From assembly GCA_947453145.1 (NCBI GenBank), contig CANGFA010000006.1, forward strand, positions 1-64,000: a stretch of DNA of 64,000 nt. Reading direction: 5' to 3'. How positions within the stretch are numbered: the first letter of the stretch is position 1; the number at the start of each line of letters is the position of its first letter. The notes under the pieces were generated by a model that searched no databases, was not told where the DNA came from, and worked only from the letters and a program-made list of their open reading frames with translations. Positions 55,517 through 64,000 of this stretch are shown one piece after another. The DNA comes from Bacteroidota bacterium. Lineage in GTDB: Bacteria > Bacteroidota > Bacteroidia > Chitinophagales > Chitinophagaceae. Both the position numbers and the translations under genes were made by a program.

Positions 55517-56050
55517 TTATTTAGGTAATTTTTCAAAGTCCTTTGTATCATAGATAGGCCACTCGTAAGTAAACTTGCCATCTTTAATCCCATATGAATT
55601 AAATATTACACTTTTGCCGGTACCGCCATCCTTGGTTTTCCAAGAACAATCAACCCAAGCATGTCCATATTTACTGCCATCAGGCATGGTTACCACTTCA
55701 TATATAGAATGATCAATAGATACATTTCCAACCATTCCTTCTCTACTTTTTTTGAATCTATCAATAAAAGAAGAAACTTTTTTAGCTACAGATGTATCAT
55801 TTGAAGCCCATCCATTATGCACAGAACGAGCTGTGTCAGCATAGCAAGATAAATAAGCAGCCCAGTCACCAGTTGCCCAAGCATTTCCTGCTTTTTTCAT
55901 TAATTCAACATCCGGACCTGTCGTAGTTACGGATGAAGTACCCGAAGTCGCAGTGGTTGCAGAAGCGGTTGCCTCTCCTTTATTTTCAGCAGGAGCTGAA
56001 CAAGCAAATAAAGCGGTCGCCATTATAAATGGCATGAACATTTTTTTCAT
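55517..56050 (-). CDS. NTF2-like lipoprotein
   Basis: The protein has 177 aa with a lipoprotein signal (MKKMFMPFIMATALFACSAP). A Thr/Ser/Ala-rich linker precedes an NTF2-like domain (LMKKAGNAWATGDWAAYLSC, YADTARSVHNGW, KYGHAWVDCSWKTKDGGTG). It is a paralog of the neighbour at 54955, with near-identical signal region and the same gene order, likely from tandem duplication. The ligand is unknown. Confidence 0.75.
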   Translation of the reverse strand: MKKMFMPFIMATALFACSAPAENKGEATASATTATSGTSSVTTTGPDVELMKKAGNAWATGDWAAYLSCYADTARSVHNGWASNDTSVAKKVSSFIDRFKKSREGMVGNVSIDHSIYEVVTMPDGSKYGHAWVDCSWKTKDGGTGKSVIFNSYGIKDGKFTYEWPIYDTKDFEKLPK

Positions 56051-56176
56051 AAGTTTTAAGTTTTAGTTTCCAAAAATTATCAAAAAAACAATGAAAACAT
56101 CCTGAGTACACTTAAAATTTGTTCCAATTTTCACTTTTTGGAACATTTTTGACTTAATGATGTACTTTTTAAACAC

Positions 56177-56209
56177 AAAAAAAGCCCCCGGCTTTTAAAC
56201 CTGGGGCTT
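56177..56209 (-). terminator. Terminator of the 56.2-kb membrane protein gene
   Basis: An inverted repeat AAGCCCC / GGGGCTT with inner GG/CC pairs (56182-56209), followed by a T-run on the minus strand, 18 bp after the stop. Confidence 0.8.
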
Positions 56210-56227
56210 ATAATTATAGATTGTTTC

Positions 56228-56626
56228 CTATTTGTTTGCAATCATCTTAAGATAAGAAAGCGTTTTTAGGGTGATGCTAAATAGCTCTTTCACAAACCCG
56301 TATAGCAATGGAAAGAAATAGGTAAGTAGTAAAATTCCGACAAATGTCATAAATCCATTAAAATAAGAATTCATCCCTGCATAAAGGGCAACTAAAAACC
56401 CAATTGGGTAGCATAATGCTATTACAGCATCAAATAAACTAATCACCCATACATATAATGGGAATTCTGAGTCTAAAAGAGATTCATTTGAATGCTCATC
56501 GTCATGATTTGATAAGCTTTGGAGCGTATTCATATAAATACGAATAGGCAATGCAAAGGGTTTTACAATAAGTAAGACTAAAACTCGAACAATGATTTTA
56601 CCAAAATCTAGGTTAGCATTTTCCAT
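56228..56626 (-). CDS. Small membrane protein, function unknown
   Basis: The protein has 132 aa. There is an amphipathic N-terminus, a His/Asp/Glu-rich loop (NHDDEHSNESLLDSE) and about three hydrophobic helices (VWVISLFDAVIALCYPIGFL, FMTFVGILLLTYFFPLL). It resembles the DUF4282 type of small bacterial membrane proteins, but I cannot assign it firmly. It has its own terminator and no obvious operon partner. Confidence 0.6.
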   Translation of the reverse strand: MENANLDFGKIIVRVLVLLIVKPFALPIRIYMNTLQSLSNHDDEHSNESLLDSEFPLYVWVISLFDAVIALCYPIGFLVALYAGMNSYFNGFMTFVGILLLTYFFPLLYGFVKELFSITLKTLSYLKMIANK

Positions 56627-56723
56627 GGTGTAGTGTTTTGTTTGAATAAATTTACTGAAAAATCATTCAAATTAAAAGTTATTTTTATATACAATAAATA
56701 ATATATAAAATAGGATTACTATA

Positions 56724-56761
56724 AATAAATAAGGCTACCCTTTGTAGTAGCCTTATTTATT
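56724..56761 (-). terminator. Terminator of the DUF4359-type gene
   Basis: A 14-bp inverted repeat (56725-56738 with 56747-56760), core AATAAGGCTAC, 15 bp after the stop of the gene at 56776. Confidence 0.78.
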
Positions 56762-56775
56762 TAAGCTTGTTTTAA

Positions 56776-57534
56776 CTAATCCCCTACTTTAGACATTTCA
56801 CTTAAAGGAATCCAGCCTTTACTTTTTTGATTGGAGGTATTGGTAAACTCAATATAAGCGAACCCATTTTGAATGCTTAATGCATACACTATTTCTTGTG
56901 TATCAAAATAAGCATTTCTCATGGTGTTATAATCTGGACGCGTATAAAAATGAACAGGATGTGATCTGCTACCTAGTACATAATATGCTCCGGTTGCACT
57001 ATTGCTATTATTGTAGTCATAAGTTGTGGAATTATCTTGTGAAGTTGCAGTGGTGTCAACCCTATAATTTGAACTATTATTTGAACTGTTATTAGAATTA
57101 TTATTTTGGTTACTACTTGATTTATCGGATTTTAGAGCATCTTTAAAATATTTTTTTAAAGTGTTTTTTCCATTTCTAACTTCATCGTCTACTTTTTCAC
57201 TAATAAATACATTTCCCAATATACCTATGCCCACAATTTTGGGATCATTGTTTATTTCTACCGTTGTTAAAGAAAAAAATAAATAGTCTTTTCTTTTCAC
57301 AGATTCATTTACAATGCCTTCAATGATACTTGATTTTAACATGGACCCAATGCCTGCAGCGATATTCTCCAATGTGGAAGAAGAGGCTGATGAACTAGAA
57401 GTGCCAAACTCTCTGTCTACTATTTTTTCAATCTTAAAACGCATAGCTCTTTGATGTTCTTCCAATTTTGGATTAGATACAGCAAGCACTCCCAAAAGCA
57501 CAATTGCTATTATAATTGATACTACATTATTCAT
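56776..57534 (-). CDS. Membrane-anchored DUF4359-type protein with SH3-like end
   Basis: The protein has 252 aa. One N-terminal membrane helix (VVSIIIAIVLLGVLAVSNP) is followed by a DUF4359-like domain, where NPKLEEHQRAM and YLFFSLTTVEINND are typical and IVGIGILGNVFIS is the last strand. A Ser/Asn-rich linker (NNNSNNSSNNSSN) comes next. A C-terminal SH3-like domain follows (AYFDTQEIVYALSIQNGFAY, then IEFTNTSNQKSKGWIPLSEM). SH3b domains often bind cell-wall or peptide ligands. It is divergent from the amidohydrolase operon with a 234-bp spacer. Confidence 0.72.
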   Translation of the reverse strand: MNNVVSIIIAIVLLGVLAVSNPKLEEHQRAMRFKIEKIVDREFGTSSSSASSSTLENIAAGIGSMLKSSIIEGIVNESVKRKDYLFFSLTTVEINNDPKIVGIGILGNVFISEKVDDEVRNGKNTLKKYFKDALKSDKSSSNQNNNSNNSSNNSSNYRVDTTATSQDNSTTYDYNNSNSATGAYYVLGSRSHPVHFYTRPDYNTMRNAYFDTQEIVYALSIQNGFAYIEFTNTSNQKSKGWIPLSEMSKVGD

Positions 57535-57768
57535 AAAACAAAGCTTTAAATTTTATTTAGATTATAGGGTGATTAAGCCATTTCCTATAAGATATTAATG
57601 ATATATAAAATTAGGGAATTTTATATAAAAAGCTTAAGAATTAATGATATACACAATTCATTCACATTCAAAGGCTACTCATCCTTTTTATCCCATTTTT
57701 TGAGAAAAAAAGAATAGCTTAGAAACTTCGTATTTATACTTTTATAAGTAATCATTTAAAATAAAAAT

Positions 57769-59064
57769 ATGCGAAAAATAATATTAATAGTAGTTGGGGT
57801 ATTTGCATTGGTTTTTGCAAAAGCACAAACCCAGAATTTGGATGCAACCATTACGGCAATTAAAGCAGGTAAATTAATTGATGTTGAAAATGGTAAAACA
57901 TTAGTCAATCAAATTATTTTAGTGAGCCATGATAGCATCATAGCAGTGGGGTCCAACCTGTCCATTCCCAAAAATGCAAATGTCATTGATTTATCTTCCT
58001 ATACTGTACTCCCTGGCTTAATAGATTGTCACACTCATATTACAGGGCAACCAGGTGGTGATTATTATGCTGATATTTTTAGAAAAACACCTGTGGATGT
58101 GGCCATTACTGCTCACATTTATGCAAAAAGAACCTTGCAAGCAGGCTTTACCACCGTTCGCGATTTAGGTTCCGCTGGTTTGGTTGATATTGCTTTACGC
58201 AATGCCATAAACAATGGTGATGTGGAGGGCCCCACCATTTATGCTGCCACCGTATTTATTGGATCCACTGGAAGTCATGGTGATTTAAATGGGTTCTCCC
58301 CTTATATAAAATTTAACATGCCTAAAGGGATGTCCGGTGTTGCCAATGGAGTAGAAGGCGTTAGAGAGCAAGTACGTTTTAATGTAAAAAATGGTGCCGA
58401 CGTAATTAAATTTGGTGCTAGTGCGGGCGTGTTAAGTGAGGAAGAAAGTGTTGGTGCACCTCAATACACACAGGAAGAAATGAATGCCATTGTTAGTGAA
58501 GCAAAAATGTGGGGGCGCAAAACCGCTGCCCATGCGCATGGAGCAGAAGCTATAAAAATGGCTGTAAAAGCGGGGGTTGCTTCGGTGGAACATGGTAGCT
58601 TAGTTGATGCAGAAGGCATTGCACTAATGAAAGAACATGGCACGTATTTAGTTTCTGATGTGTATGATGATGAATATATTTTAGCAGAGTATTCTAAATT
58701 GGGCTTCCCTGATAAAATCATTAATAAAGAAAAATTAGTAGGTCGTTTACAAAGAGAGAACTTTCAAAAAGCAGTGGAAGCAGGGGTTAAAATTGCTTTT
58801 GGTACCGATGCGGGTGTGTATCCCCATGGTTGGAATGGTAAACAATTTAAATGGATGACCCGTTTTGGATTAAGCCCTATGGGTGCCATACAAGCTGCAA
58901 CCATTAATGCTGCTGATTTAATTGGCATTAAAGAAAAAGCAGGTTCTATTTCAAAAGGTAAAAGAGCAGATATTATTGCTGTGAAAATAAATCCATTAGA
59001 TGATGTAAGCAGTTTAGAAAATGTAAATTTTGTAATGAAAGGTGGCGTAGTATATAAAAAATAA
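57769..59064 (+). CDS. Secreted amidohydrolase (imidazolonepropionase/prolidase-like)
   Basis: The protein has 431 aa with a signal peptide ending VFAKAQ. The metal-dependent amidohydrolase site is complete: H88 and H90 in DCHTHITG, the carbamylated-type Lys in VIKFGASAG, His in AHAHG and VEHGS, and Asp in FGTDAGV. Relatives include Xaa-Pro dipeptidases of the amidohydrolase superfamily. It probably hydrolyses dipeptide-type or cyclic amides in the periplasm. It is the first of a four-gene operon, 4 bp before the S9 peptidase gene. Confidence 0.88.
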   Translation: MRKIILIVVGVFALVFAKAQTQNLDATITAIKAGKLIDVENGKTLVNQIILVSHDSIIAVGSNLSIPKNANVIDLSSYTVLPGLIDCHTHITGQPGGDYYADIFRKTPVDVAITAHIYAKRTLQAGFTTVRDLGSAGLVDIALRNAINNGDVEGPTIYAATVFIGSTGSHGDLNGFSPYIKFNMPKGMSGVANGVEGVREQVRFNVKNGADVIKFGASAGVLSEEESVGAPQYTQEEMNAIVSEAKMWGRKTAAHAHGAEAIKMAVKAGVASVEHGSLVDAEGIALMKEHGTYLVSDVYDDEYILAEYSKLGFPDKIINKEKLVGRLQRENFQKAVEAGVKIAFGTDAGVYPHGWNGKQFKWMTRFGLSPMGAIQAATINAADLIGIKEKAGSISKGKRADIIAVKINPLDDVSSLENVNFVMKGGVVYKK

Positions 59065-59068
59065 AAGC

Positions 59069-61438
59069 ATGAGAAAAATTTTGGTAATTATTGGTATCAG
59101 TATTTGTTTTATTGCAAATGCACAAACTTCAGGATTAAGTGTTGAAAAAATAATGAAGGACATTAAATGGATTGGTAGCTCTCCTAGCAATATTAGTTGG
59201 ACTTGGGATAATAAATCGGTGTTCTTTAACTGGAATCCTGAAAAAAATATATCAGACTCTTTTTATATTTATAAAATTGCAACAAAGCAATTAGAAAAAT
59301 TAAACTTTAATGAAGCACAAAAATTAAGAGCCATTAATAATGGTGCCTATAACCAAAATTATACTGCTATTACCTATAGTTATAAAGGTGACATTTACTT
59401 ATTAAATACTGTTACCGGAATTACCACACCTATTAGCCAAACTGAGGAAATGGAAACGAGTCCTTCATTCATTGGCAATGACGAGTGGGTAGTTTATAAA
59501 AAAAATAAAAATTTATTCGCTTGGCAAATTAAAACTGGGCTCACTAAACAATTAAGCAACTTTGTAAAAGAGTTAGATAAAACCGCTAAAAACAATAACA
59601 ATGCACAGGATGCATTTTTACAGAATCAATCCTTAAGCAATTCTGCGGTATTGCAATTACGTAAATTAAAGAAAGAAGCTAGAGATAAATTCATTGAACT
59701 GAATAAAGAAAAATCAATAGCCAAAGCCATTCAAACAGGTGATAAACAAATCAGTAATGCAGAAATAAGTGAGTCTGGGGAGTTTATAGTGTACACCCTA
59801 TTCACCCCCGATCCTATTAAAAACACCATTGTTCCTGCTTATGTAACCGAAACAGGTTATACAACAGATATTCCTGGAAGGGATAAAGTTGGATCGGGAC
59901 AAGGCACATCGGAATCTTATGTCTATAACAAAATTACAGATAGTGTTTATAAAATAAGTTTTGACTCTTTACCTGGTATTATGGATAAACCGGATTATGC
60001 AAAGGATTACCCTACATTAAAAGACGCTAAAAAAACACCACGTAAAGTTTTCTTAAGTTCAATTTATTGGAATGAACAATCTGCAATTGCTATATTGGAT
60101 ATAAGATCGGTAGATAATAAGGATCGTTGGATCATGCAGTTGGATCCTAACACCAATAAATTAACTACCGTGAATCGTCAAAGAGACGAAGCTTGGGTCG
60201 GCGGCCCAGGAAATTCTAATTTCAGACCAAGTGCAGGTTGGATTGACCCTACCCACTTTTATTTTCAAAGTGAGCAAACTGGGTATTCACATTTGTATGT
60301 TTATGATATCAATAACCAACAAACTAAAGCATTAAGCAGCGGCAAATATGAAATTCAAGATGCCGTTTTATCTAAAAATAAAAAAGCATTTTTCGTATTA
60401 ACTAACGAGGCACATCCTGGTCAACAAAATTGGTATAAAATAAGTATTGATAATTTAGTCAAAGAAAAAATTACCAATAAAATAGGTACTTATGAAGTGA
60501 GTATGTCCCCGGACGAAAAACAATTGGCTTATCGTTACTCCTATATTACCAAACCATGGGAATTATTTTTACAAGAAAATAAAACAAATGCAGCAGCTGT
60601 TCAATTAACTAATAAAGGCATTAGTGAAGAGTTTGCTGCATATCCTTGGAGGGAAAATAAAATATTCACCATTACTGCAAGGGATGGTGCACCTATTTAT
60701 GCTAAAATATTTGAGCCTACCTCAGGTATCAAAAATGGAGCTGCTGTAATATTTGTTCATGGTGCGGGTTATTTACAAAATGTACATTTTGGATGGAGTA
60801 ATAATTACCCAAGAGAATTTATGTTTAATAACTTATTAGCAGACAAAGGATATACTGTTATAGATATTGACTACCGTGGGAGTGCAGGATATGGCAGAGA
60901 TTGGAGAACGGGTATTTATCGTTTTATGGGTGGCAAGGATTTAGACGATGAAGTGGACGCTGCTAAATGGTTAGTCCAAAATGCAGGAATTGATAGCAAC
61001 AGAATTGGAATGTATGGTGGTTCTTATGGTGGCTTTATGACGCTGATGGCTTTATTTACACAACCCAATGTAATTAAAGCAGGTGCTGCATTAAGGCCAG
61101 TGACGGACTGGGCGCATTATAATCATGGCTATACTTCGGATATTTTAAATGAACCTGCAACAGATAGTATTGCTTATGCGAGATCCTCACCTATAAATTT
61201 CGCAGCAGGATTACAAAACAACTTACTTATTTGTCATGGCATGGTGGACGTAAATGTAAATTACCAAGACGCAGTAAGGTTAGCACAAAAATTAATTGAA
61301 CTGGGAAAAGACAATTGGGAGTTGGCTTCTTATCCAATGGAAGACCATGGATTTATAGAGCCAAGTAGTTGGACAGATGAATATAAAAGAATTTTAAAAT
61401 TATTTGATAGCAAACTTCTTCTTAAAAAAGCAAATTAA
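59069..61438 (+). CDS. Secreted S9 family prolyl oligopeptidase (DPP-like)
   Basis: The protein has 789 aa with a signal peptide (MRKILVIIGISICFIANAQ). An eight-bladed propeller precedes the alpha/beta hydrolase domain, whose catalytic triad is S652 in GGSYGGF, D727 in MVDVNVN and H760 in EDHGF. The family cleaves proline-containing or short peptides. Its stop overlaps the start of the next gene (TAATG), so translation is coupled. With the amidohydrolase it forms a peptide-degrading pair. Confidence 0.92.
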   Translation: MRKILVIIGISICFIANAQTSGLSVEKIMKDIKWIGSSPSNISWTWDNKSVFFNWNPEKNISDSFYIYKIATKQLEKLNFNEAQKLRAINNGAYNQNYTAITYSYKGDIYLLNTVTGITTPISQTEEMETSPSFIGNDEWVVYKKNKNLFAWQIKTGLTKQLSNFVKELDKTAKNNNNAQDAFLQNQSLSNSAVLQLRKLKKEARDKFIELNKEKSIAKAIQTGDKQISNAEISESGEFIVYTLFTPDPIKNTIVPAYVTETGYTTDIPGRDKVGSGQGTSESYVYNKITDSVYKISFDSLPGIMDKPDYAKDYPTLKDAKKTPRKVFLSSIYWNEQSAIAILDIRSVDNKDRWIMQLDPNTNKLTTVNRQRDEAWVGGPGNSNFRPSAGWIDPTHFYFQSEQTGYSHLYVYDINNQQTKALSSGKYEIQDAVLSKNKKAFFVLTNEAHPGQQNWYKISIDNLVKEKITNKIGTYEVSMSPDEKQLAYRYSYITKPWELFLQENKTNAAAVQLTNKGISEEFAAYPWRENKIFTITARDGAPIYAKIFEPTSGIKNGAAVIFVHGAGYLQNVHFGWSNNYPREFMFNNLLADKGYTVIDIDYRGSAGYGRDWRTGIYRFMGGKDLDDEVDAAKWLVQNAGIDSNRIGMYGGSYGGFMTLMALFTQPNVIKAGAALRPVTDWAHYNHGYTSDILNEPATDSIAYARSSPINFAAGLQNNLLICHGMVDVNVNYQDAVRLAQKLIELGKDNWELASYPMEDHGFIEPSSWTDEYKRILKLFDSKLLLKKAN

Positions 61439-62184
61439 TGCAGCTACTAAAAAGTAATATTTTATGCTTTACCTTTTGGGGAATATGGACTGTGTTATCT
61501 ACACCACTCCATGCACAATTAAATAGTAAAGACAGTACATTTTTAAAACAAGCTGTAAAGCATACCATTCAAGTTTACCAAAATGGTATTGGAGACCAAG
61601 CTGCAAAATACAATGGTAGCCAATACCAAGGTTATACCGTTTCCTTTTCCGACGGTCACCCCTATTTTAAAGCAAACGAATTGGCAAATGGTAGCATTAT
61701 ATATGATGGTGTTGAATTTGAAAATGTGAATTTATTATATGACGAGGTAGAAGATTGTGTTGTTTTACAAGACAGTACGCATCGAATAAAATTAGTTAAT
61801 GAAAGGCTTAGTGCATTTAATGTACAAGGGTGTAATTTTGAGCGTCTTATTAAAAAGGAAAATGCACCTATCCATTCAACAGGATTTTATGAAGTACTTA
61901 CAAAAGGAAATTTGAGTCTTTATAAAAAAGAAACTAAGAAAATGATTGATAAATTTAGCAACGCCAATGAATTGGCCGTGCTATTTGAAATTCACTATTA
62001 CTATTATGTAAAAAAAGGTGACTCATTTTTCGAAATCAGTAAGAAAAAGGATTTGTTTAAAATCTTATCCGATAAGGAAAAAGAAATTAACCAATTCATA
62101 TCCGATGAGCATTTAAATTATAGAAAAGAAAAGGATAAGACGCTTACAAAAGTTATTGATTACTATAATACTTTAAATCAATAA
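61438..62184 (+). CDS. Secreted protein of unknown function next to TonB receptor
   Basis: The protein has 248 aa with a signal peptide ending LHAQ. A beta-rich first half (YQGYTVSFSDGHPYF, IIYDGVEFENVNLLYDEVED) is followed by a Lys/Glu-rich helical end (FKILSDKEKEINQFISDEHL). The family is not recognised. It is coupled to the peptidase by overlapping TAATG and lies one base before the receptor gene, so a role with the receptor is likely, for example as a surface or periplasmic partner. Confidence 0.7.
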   Translation: MQLLKSNILCFTFWGIWTVLSTPLHAQLNSKDSTFLKQAVKHTIQVYQNGIGDQAAKYNGSQYQGYTVSFSDGHPYFKANELANGSIIYDGVEFENVNLLYDEVEDCVVLQDSTHRIKLVNERLSAFNVQGCNFERLIKKENAPIHSTGFYEVLTKGNLSLYKKETKKMIDKFSNANELAVLFEIHYYYYVKKGDSFFEISKKKDLFKILSDKEKEINQFISDEHLNYRKEKDKTLTKVIDYYNTLNQ

Positions 62185-62185
62185 C

Positions 62186-64000
62186 ATGAAGCCATTTAAA
62201 TACATCCTAGTTTTTGGCTTTTTGATTTTTTCATCTCTAAAGGGACAAGCACAATTAGATAGTACTCAAAAAATAAACCTAGCTCTTAATAATGCCAGTA
62301 TTCAAGAGTTGGTAAAAAATATGGAGTCGCAAACCGAATATCATTTTTATTTTGATACGGCTCAATTATCCAAAAAAAGATTTACGATTCAGGCTACAAA
62401 AATGCCTATGCTTCAAGTTTTTAATATACTATTTACAGAACAGAAAATATATTTTAGTGTAGACAAAGAAGAACATGTTTTTTTAGCAAGCACCCCTTTA
62501 CCTAACCTCATTTTGCCAGACAGTTATTTTGCAGGCAATGCTAAGAATGCAACTGCATCCAATAACGCTAACTATTCCAACTTTAGCGAGCCAGACGAAC
62601 CCCTAAATGCACAGGAGGCTTTAGCGGACAATAAATTGTATGAAATTGGAGAAAAGTCACTTGCTGGAGCTAATATTATTACCTTGGCTGGCTACATTAA
62701 AGACATTCGCACTGGCGAACCTATTGCAGGCGCTTCGGTATATATAGACAAGCCTCGAATTGGGGTAAGCACCGATCAAAACGGCTACTATGCAATTTCT
62801 TTACCCAAAGGAAAACATATTTTAAATGTACAAAGCCTTGGTATTAGAGATGTTAAAAGACAAGTAGTTTTATATAGTGATGGGAAAATGAATATAGAAG
62901 CTACGGGTAGTATTATGTCTTTAAAAAAAGTAACTATTTCGGCTCAAAAAATAAGTAATGTTCGTGGCACAATAATGGGCGTTCAAAAACTAGATATTAA
63001 AACGGTGAAACAAGTTCCGGTGGTGTTTGGGGAAGCAGATATTTTAAGAGTAGTGACTACCCTGCCAGGAGTGAAAACCGTTGGAGAAGCCAGTACGGGT
63101 TTAAATGTAAGAGGCGGATCCTCGGATCAAAATTTAATTTTATTTAATGATGCAACCATATATAATCCTGCACACTTTTTTGGAATGTTTTCTTCCTTTA
63201 ATCCTGAACTCATAAACAATGTAGAATTATATAAAAGTAGTATTCCTGCAAGTTATGGAGGGAGATTATCCTCTGTATTAGATATTACCAGCAGAGAGGG
63301 GAATAAAAAAGAATTTACAGGTTCCGCTGGCATTGGATTACTCACTAGTAGAGTAAATATAGAAGGGCCTCTTGAAAAAGATAAATCTTCTTTTATCTTA
63401 GGAGGAAGATCTACCTATTCCAATTGGCTTTTTAATTTAATGCCAGGCGAATATAAAAATAGTAAGGCCGATTTTTATGATCTAAACTTAATTATCAATA
63501 ATCAAATTGATAAAAACAACACGCTTTATTTTACAGGTTATTTAAGTAATGATCATTTTAATTTAAATAGTGATACTGCTTATGGATATGGCAATAAAAA
63601 TATGTCTGTTAAGTGGAAGCACATTTATAGCAATAAATTAAATAGTTTAATGACCGCAGGTTATGATAGTTATGGTTATCAAATTAATAGCCAACGGCTT
63701 CCCCTTTCGGCATACCAATTAAGTTTTGGCATTCAGCAAACCTATTTTAAAGCACACTTTATTTATAATATAAACAATAAGCATTCTATTGATTTTGGTT
63801 TAAATAGTTTGTATTACAATTTGGCTCCTGGAAATTACGAGCCACTGGGCAGTAAGTCCTTAGTAGTAAAAGATATTGTAGCCAAGGAGCAAGCCTTGGA
63901 AAATGCCTTGTATGCGACCGATCATTTTACCATTAATTCAAAACTAAAATTAGATGCTGGGATTCGCCTTTCTGCTTTTAGTGCATTAGGTCCCAATGCC
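62186..64000 (+). CDS. TonB-dependent receptor with STN and CarboxypepD-reg domains (partial)
   Basis: The gene starts at ATG 62186 and runs past the window end (605 codons visible). After a signal peptide (MKPFKYILVFGFLIFSSLKG) comes an STN/secretin-like segment (SIQELVKNMESQTEYHFYFD), then a CarboxypepD-reg-like domain from about residue 168 (GYIKDIRTGEPIAGASVYID), the plug from about 275 (GEADILRVVTTLPGVKTVGE, LNVRGGSSDQNLILFND) and the start of the barrel. It imports a substrate across the outer membrane using TonB. STN receptors are often regulated by an ECF sigma/FecR pair, but none is visible nearby. Peptidase neighbours suggest peptide uptake. Confidence 0.93.
   Translation, partial: MKPFKYILVFGFLIFSSLKGQAQLDSTQKINLALNNASIQELVKNMESQTEYHFYFDTAQLSKKRFTIQATKMPMLQVFNILFTEQKIYFSVDKEEHVFLASTPLPNLILPDSYFAGNAKNATASNNANYSNFSEPDEPLNAQEALADNKLYEIGEKSLAGANIITLAGYIKDIRTGEPIAGASVYIDKPRIGVSTDQNGYYAISLPKGKHILNVQSLGIRDVKRQVVLYSDGKMNIEATGSIMSLKKVTISAQKISNVRGTIMGVQKLDIKTVKQVPVVFGEADILRVVTTLPGVKTVGEASTGLNVRGGSSDQNLILFNDATIYNPAHFFGMFSSFNPELINNVELYKSSIPASYGGRLSSVLDITSREGNKKEFTGSAGIGLLTSRVNIEGPLEKDKSSFILGGRSTYSNWLFNLMPGEYKNSKADFYDLNLIINNQIDKNNTLYFTGYLSNDHFNLNSDTAYGYGNKNMSVKWKHIYSNKLNSLMTAGYDSYGYQINSQRLPLSAYQLSFGIQQTYFKAHFIYNINNKHSIDFGLNSLYYNLAPGNYEPLGSKSLVVKDIVAKEQALENALYATDHFTINSKLKLDAGIRLSAFSALGPNA

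Noticed and set aside
1..64000. CRISPR array, rRNA genes, insertion sequences or replication origin
   Set aside because: No regular spaced repeats, rRNA-like stretches, transposase ORFs or clustered DnaA-box-like sites were seen.

Overview
The window is a chromosomal segment of a member of the Bacteroidota, most likely family Chitinophagaceae. The evidence is AT-rich DNA, several promoters of the Bacteroidota type (-7 element TAnnTTTG), few Shine-Dalgarno sequences, many Sec-signal proteins ending their signal at AQ, TonB/STN/CarboxypepD-reg receptor architecture, a zinc-less bL36 and a bL17 with an Ala/Glu tail. The family-level placement is inference.

Region 1 (1-13.6 kb) holds envelope and extracellular enzymes: the tail of a membrane protein, a tiny two-helix membrane protein, a PIG-L deacetylase and an M14 carboxypeptidase (both with a glutamine-amidotransferase-like C-terminus), gamma-glutamyltranspeptidase, TamB and a GT39-type membrane glycosyltransferase. 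Region 2 (13.6-32.2 kb) is core housekeeping: aroQ, carA, the block infA-rpmJ-rpsM-rpsK-rpsD-rpoA-rplQ (minus strand; rpmJ is only 38 codons), a TolB-like propeller protein, rpe, phoH, a YbdK-type ligase, def, ruvX, a UbiA prenyltransferase, a TrmH-family methyltransferase, mutS, dapA and accA.

Region 3 (32.2-38.2 kb) starts at tRNA-Asp(GTC) and is accessory. The tRNA 3' end plus its terminator is repeated at 35.9 kb, and the terminator part again at 38.1 kb. The repeats frame two very AT-rich blocks of orphan secreted or lipoprotein genes, a WG-repeat protein, a DUF1566-type protein and a decayed gene end resembling the Fibrobacter-major-paralog (FISUMP) domain. No integrase is visible. This is the most unusual part of the window.

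Region 4 (38.2-54 kb) contains a PL8-type polysaccharide lyase facing an eight-gene minus-strand run: SDR oxidoreductase, ACS-family MFS transporter, alginate-lyase-family enzyme, ferric-reductase-like haem membrane protein and three large tandem sortilin/BNR beta-propeller paralogs. It looks like a polyuronate-related uptake and degradation cluster, but it lacks SusC/SusD.

Region 5 (54-64 kb) has small secreted proteins, including two NTF2-like lipoproteins and two unrelated genes sharing a duplicated 3' UTR. It ends with a tight plus-strand operon: amidohydrolase, S9 prolyl-oligopeptidase, an unknown secreted protein and a TonB-dependent receptor that runs off the window. This operon probably serves peptide scavenging.

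All calls come from reading the sequence and recognising families; no searches were run.
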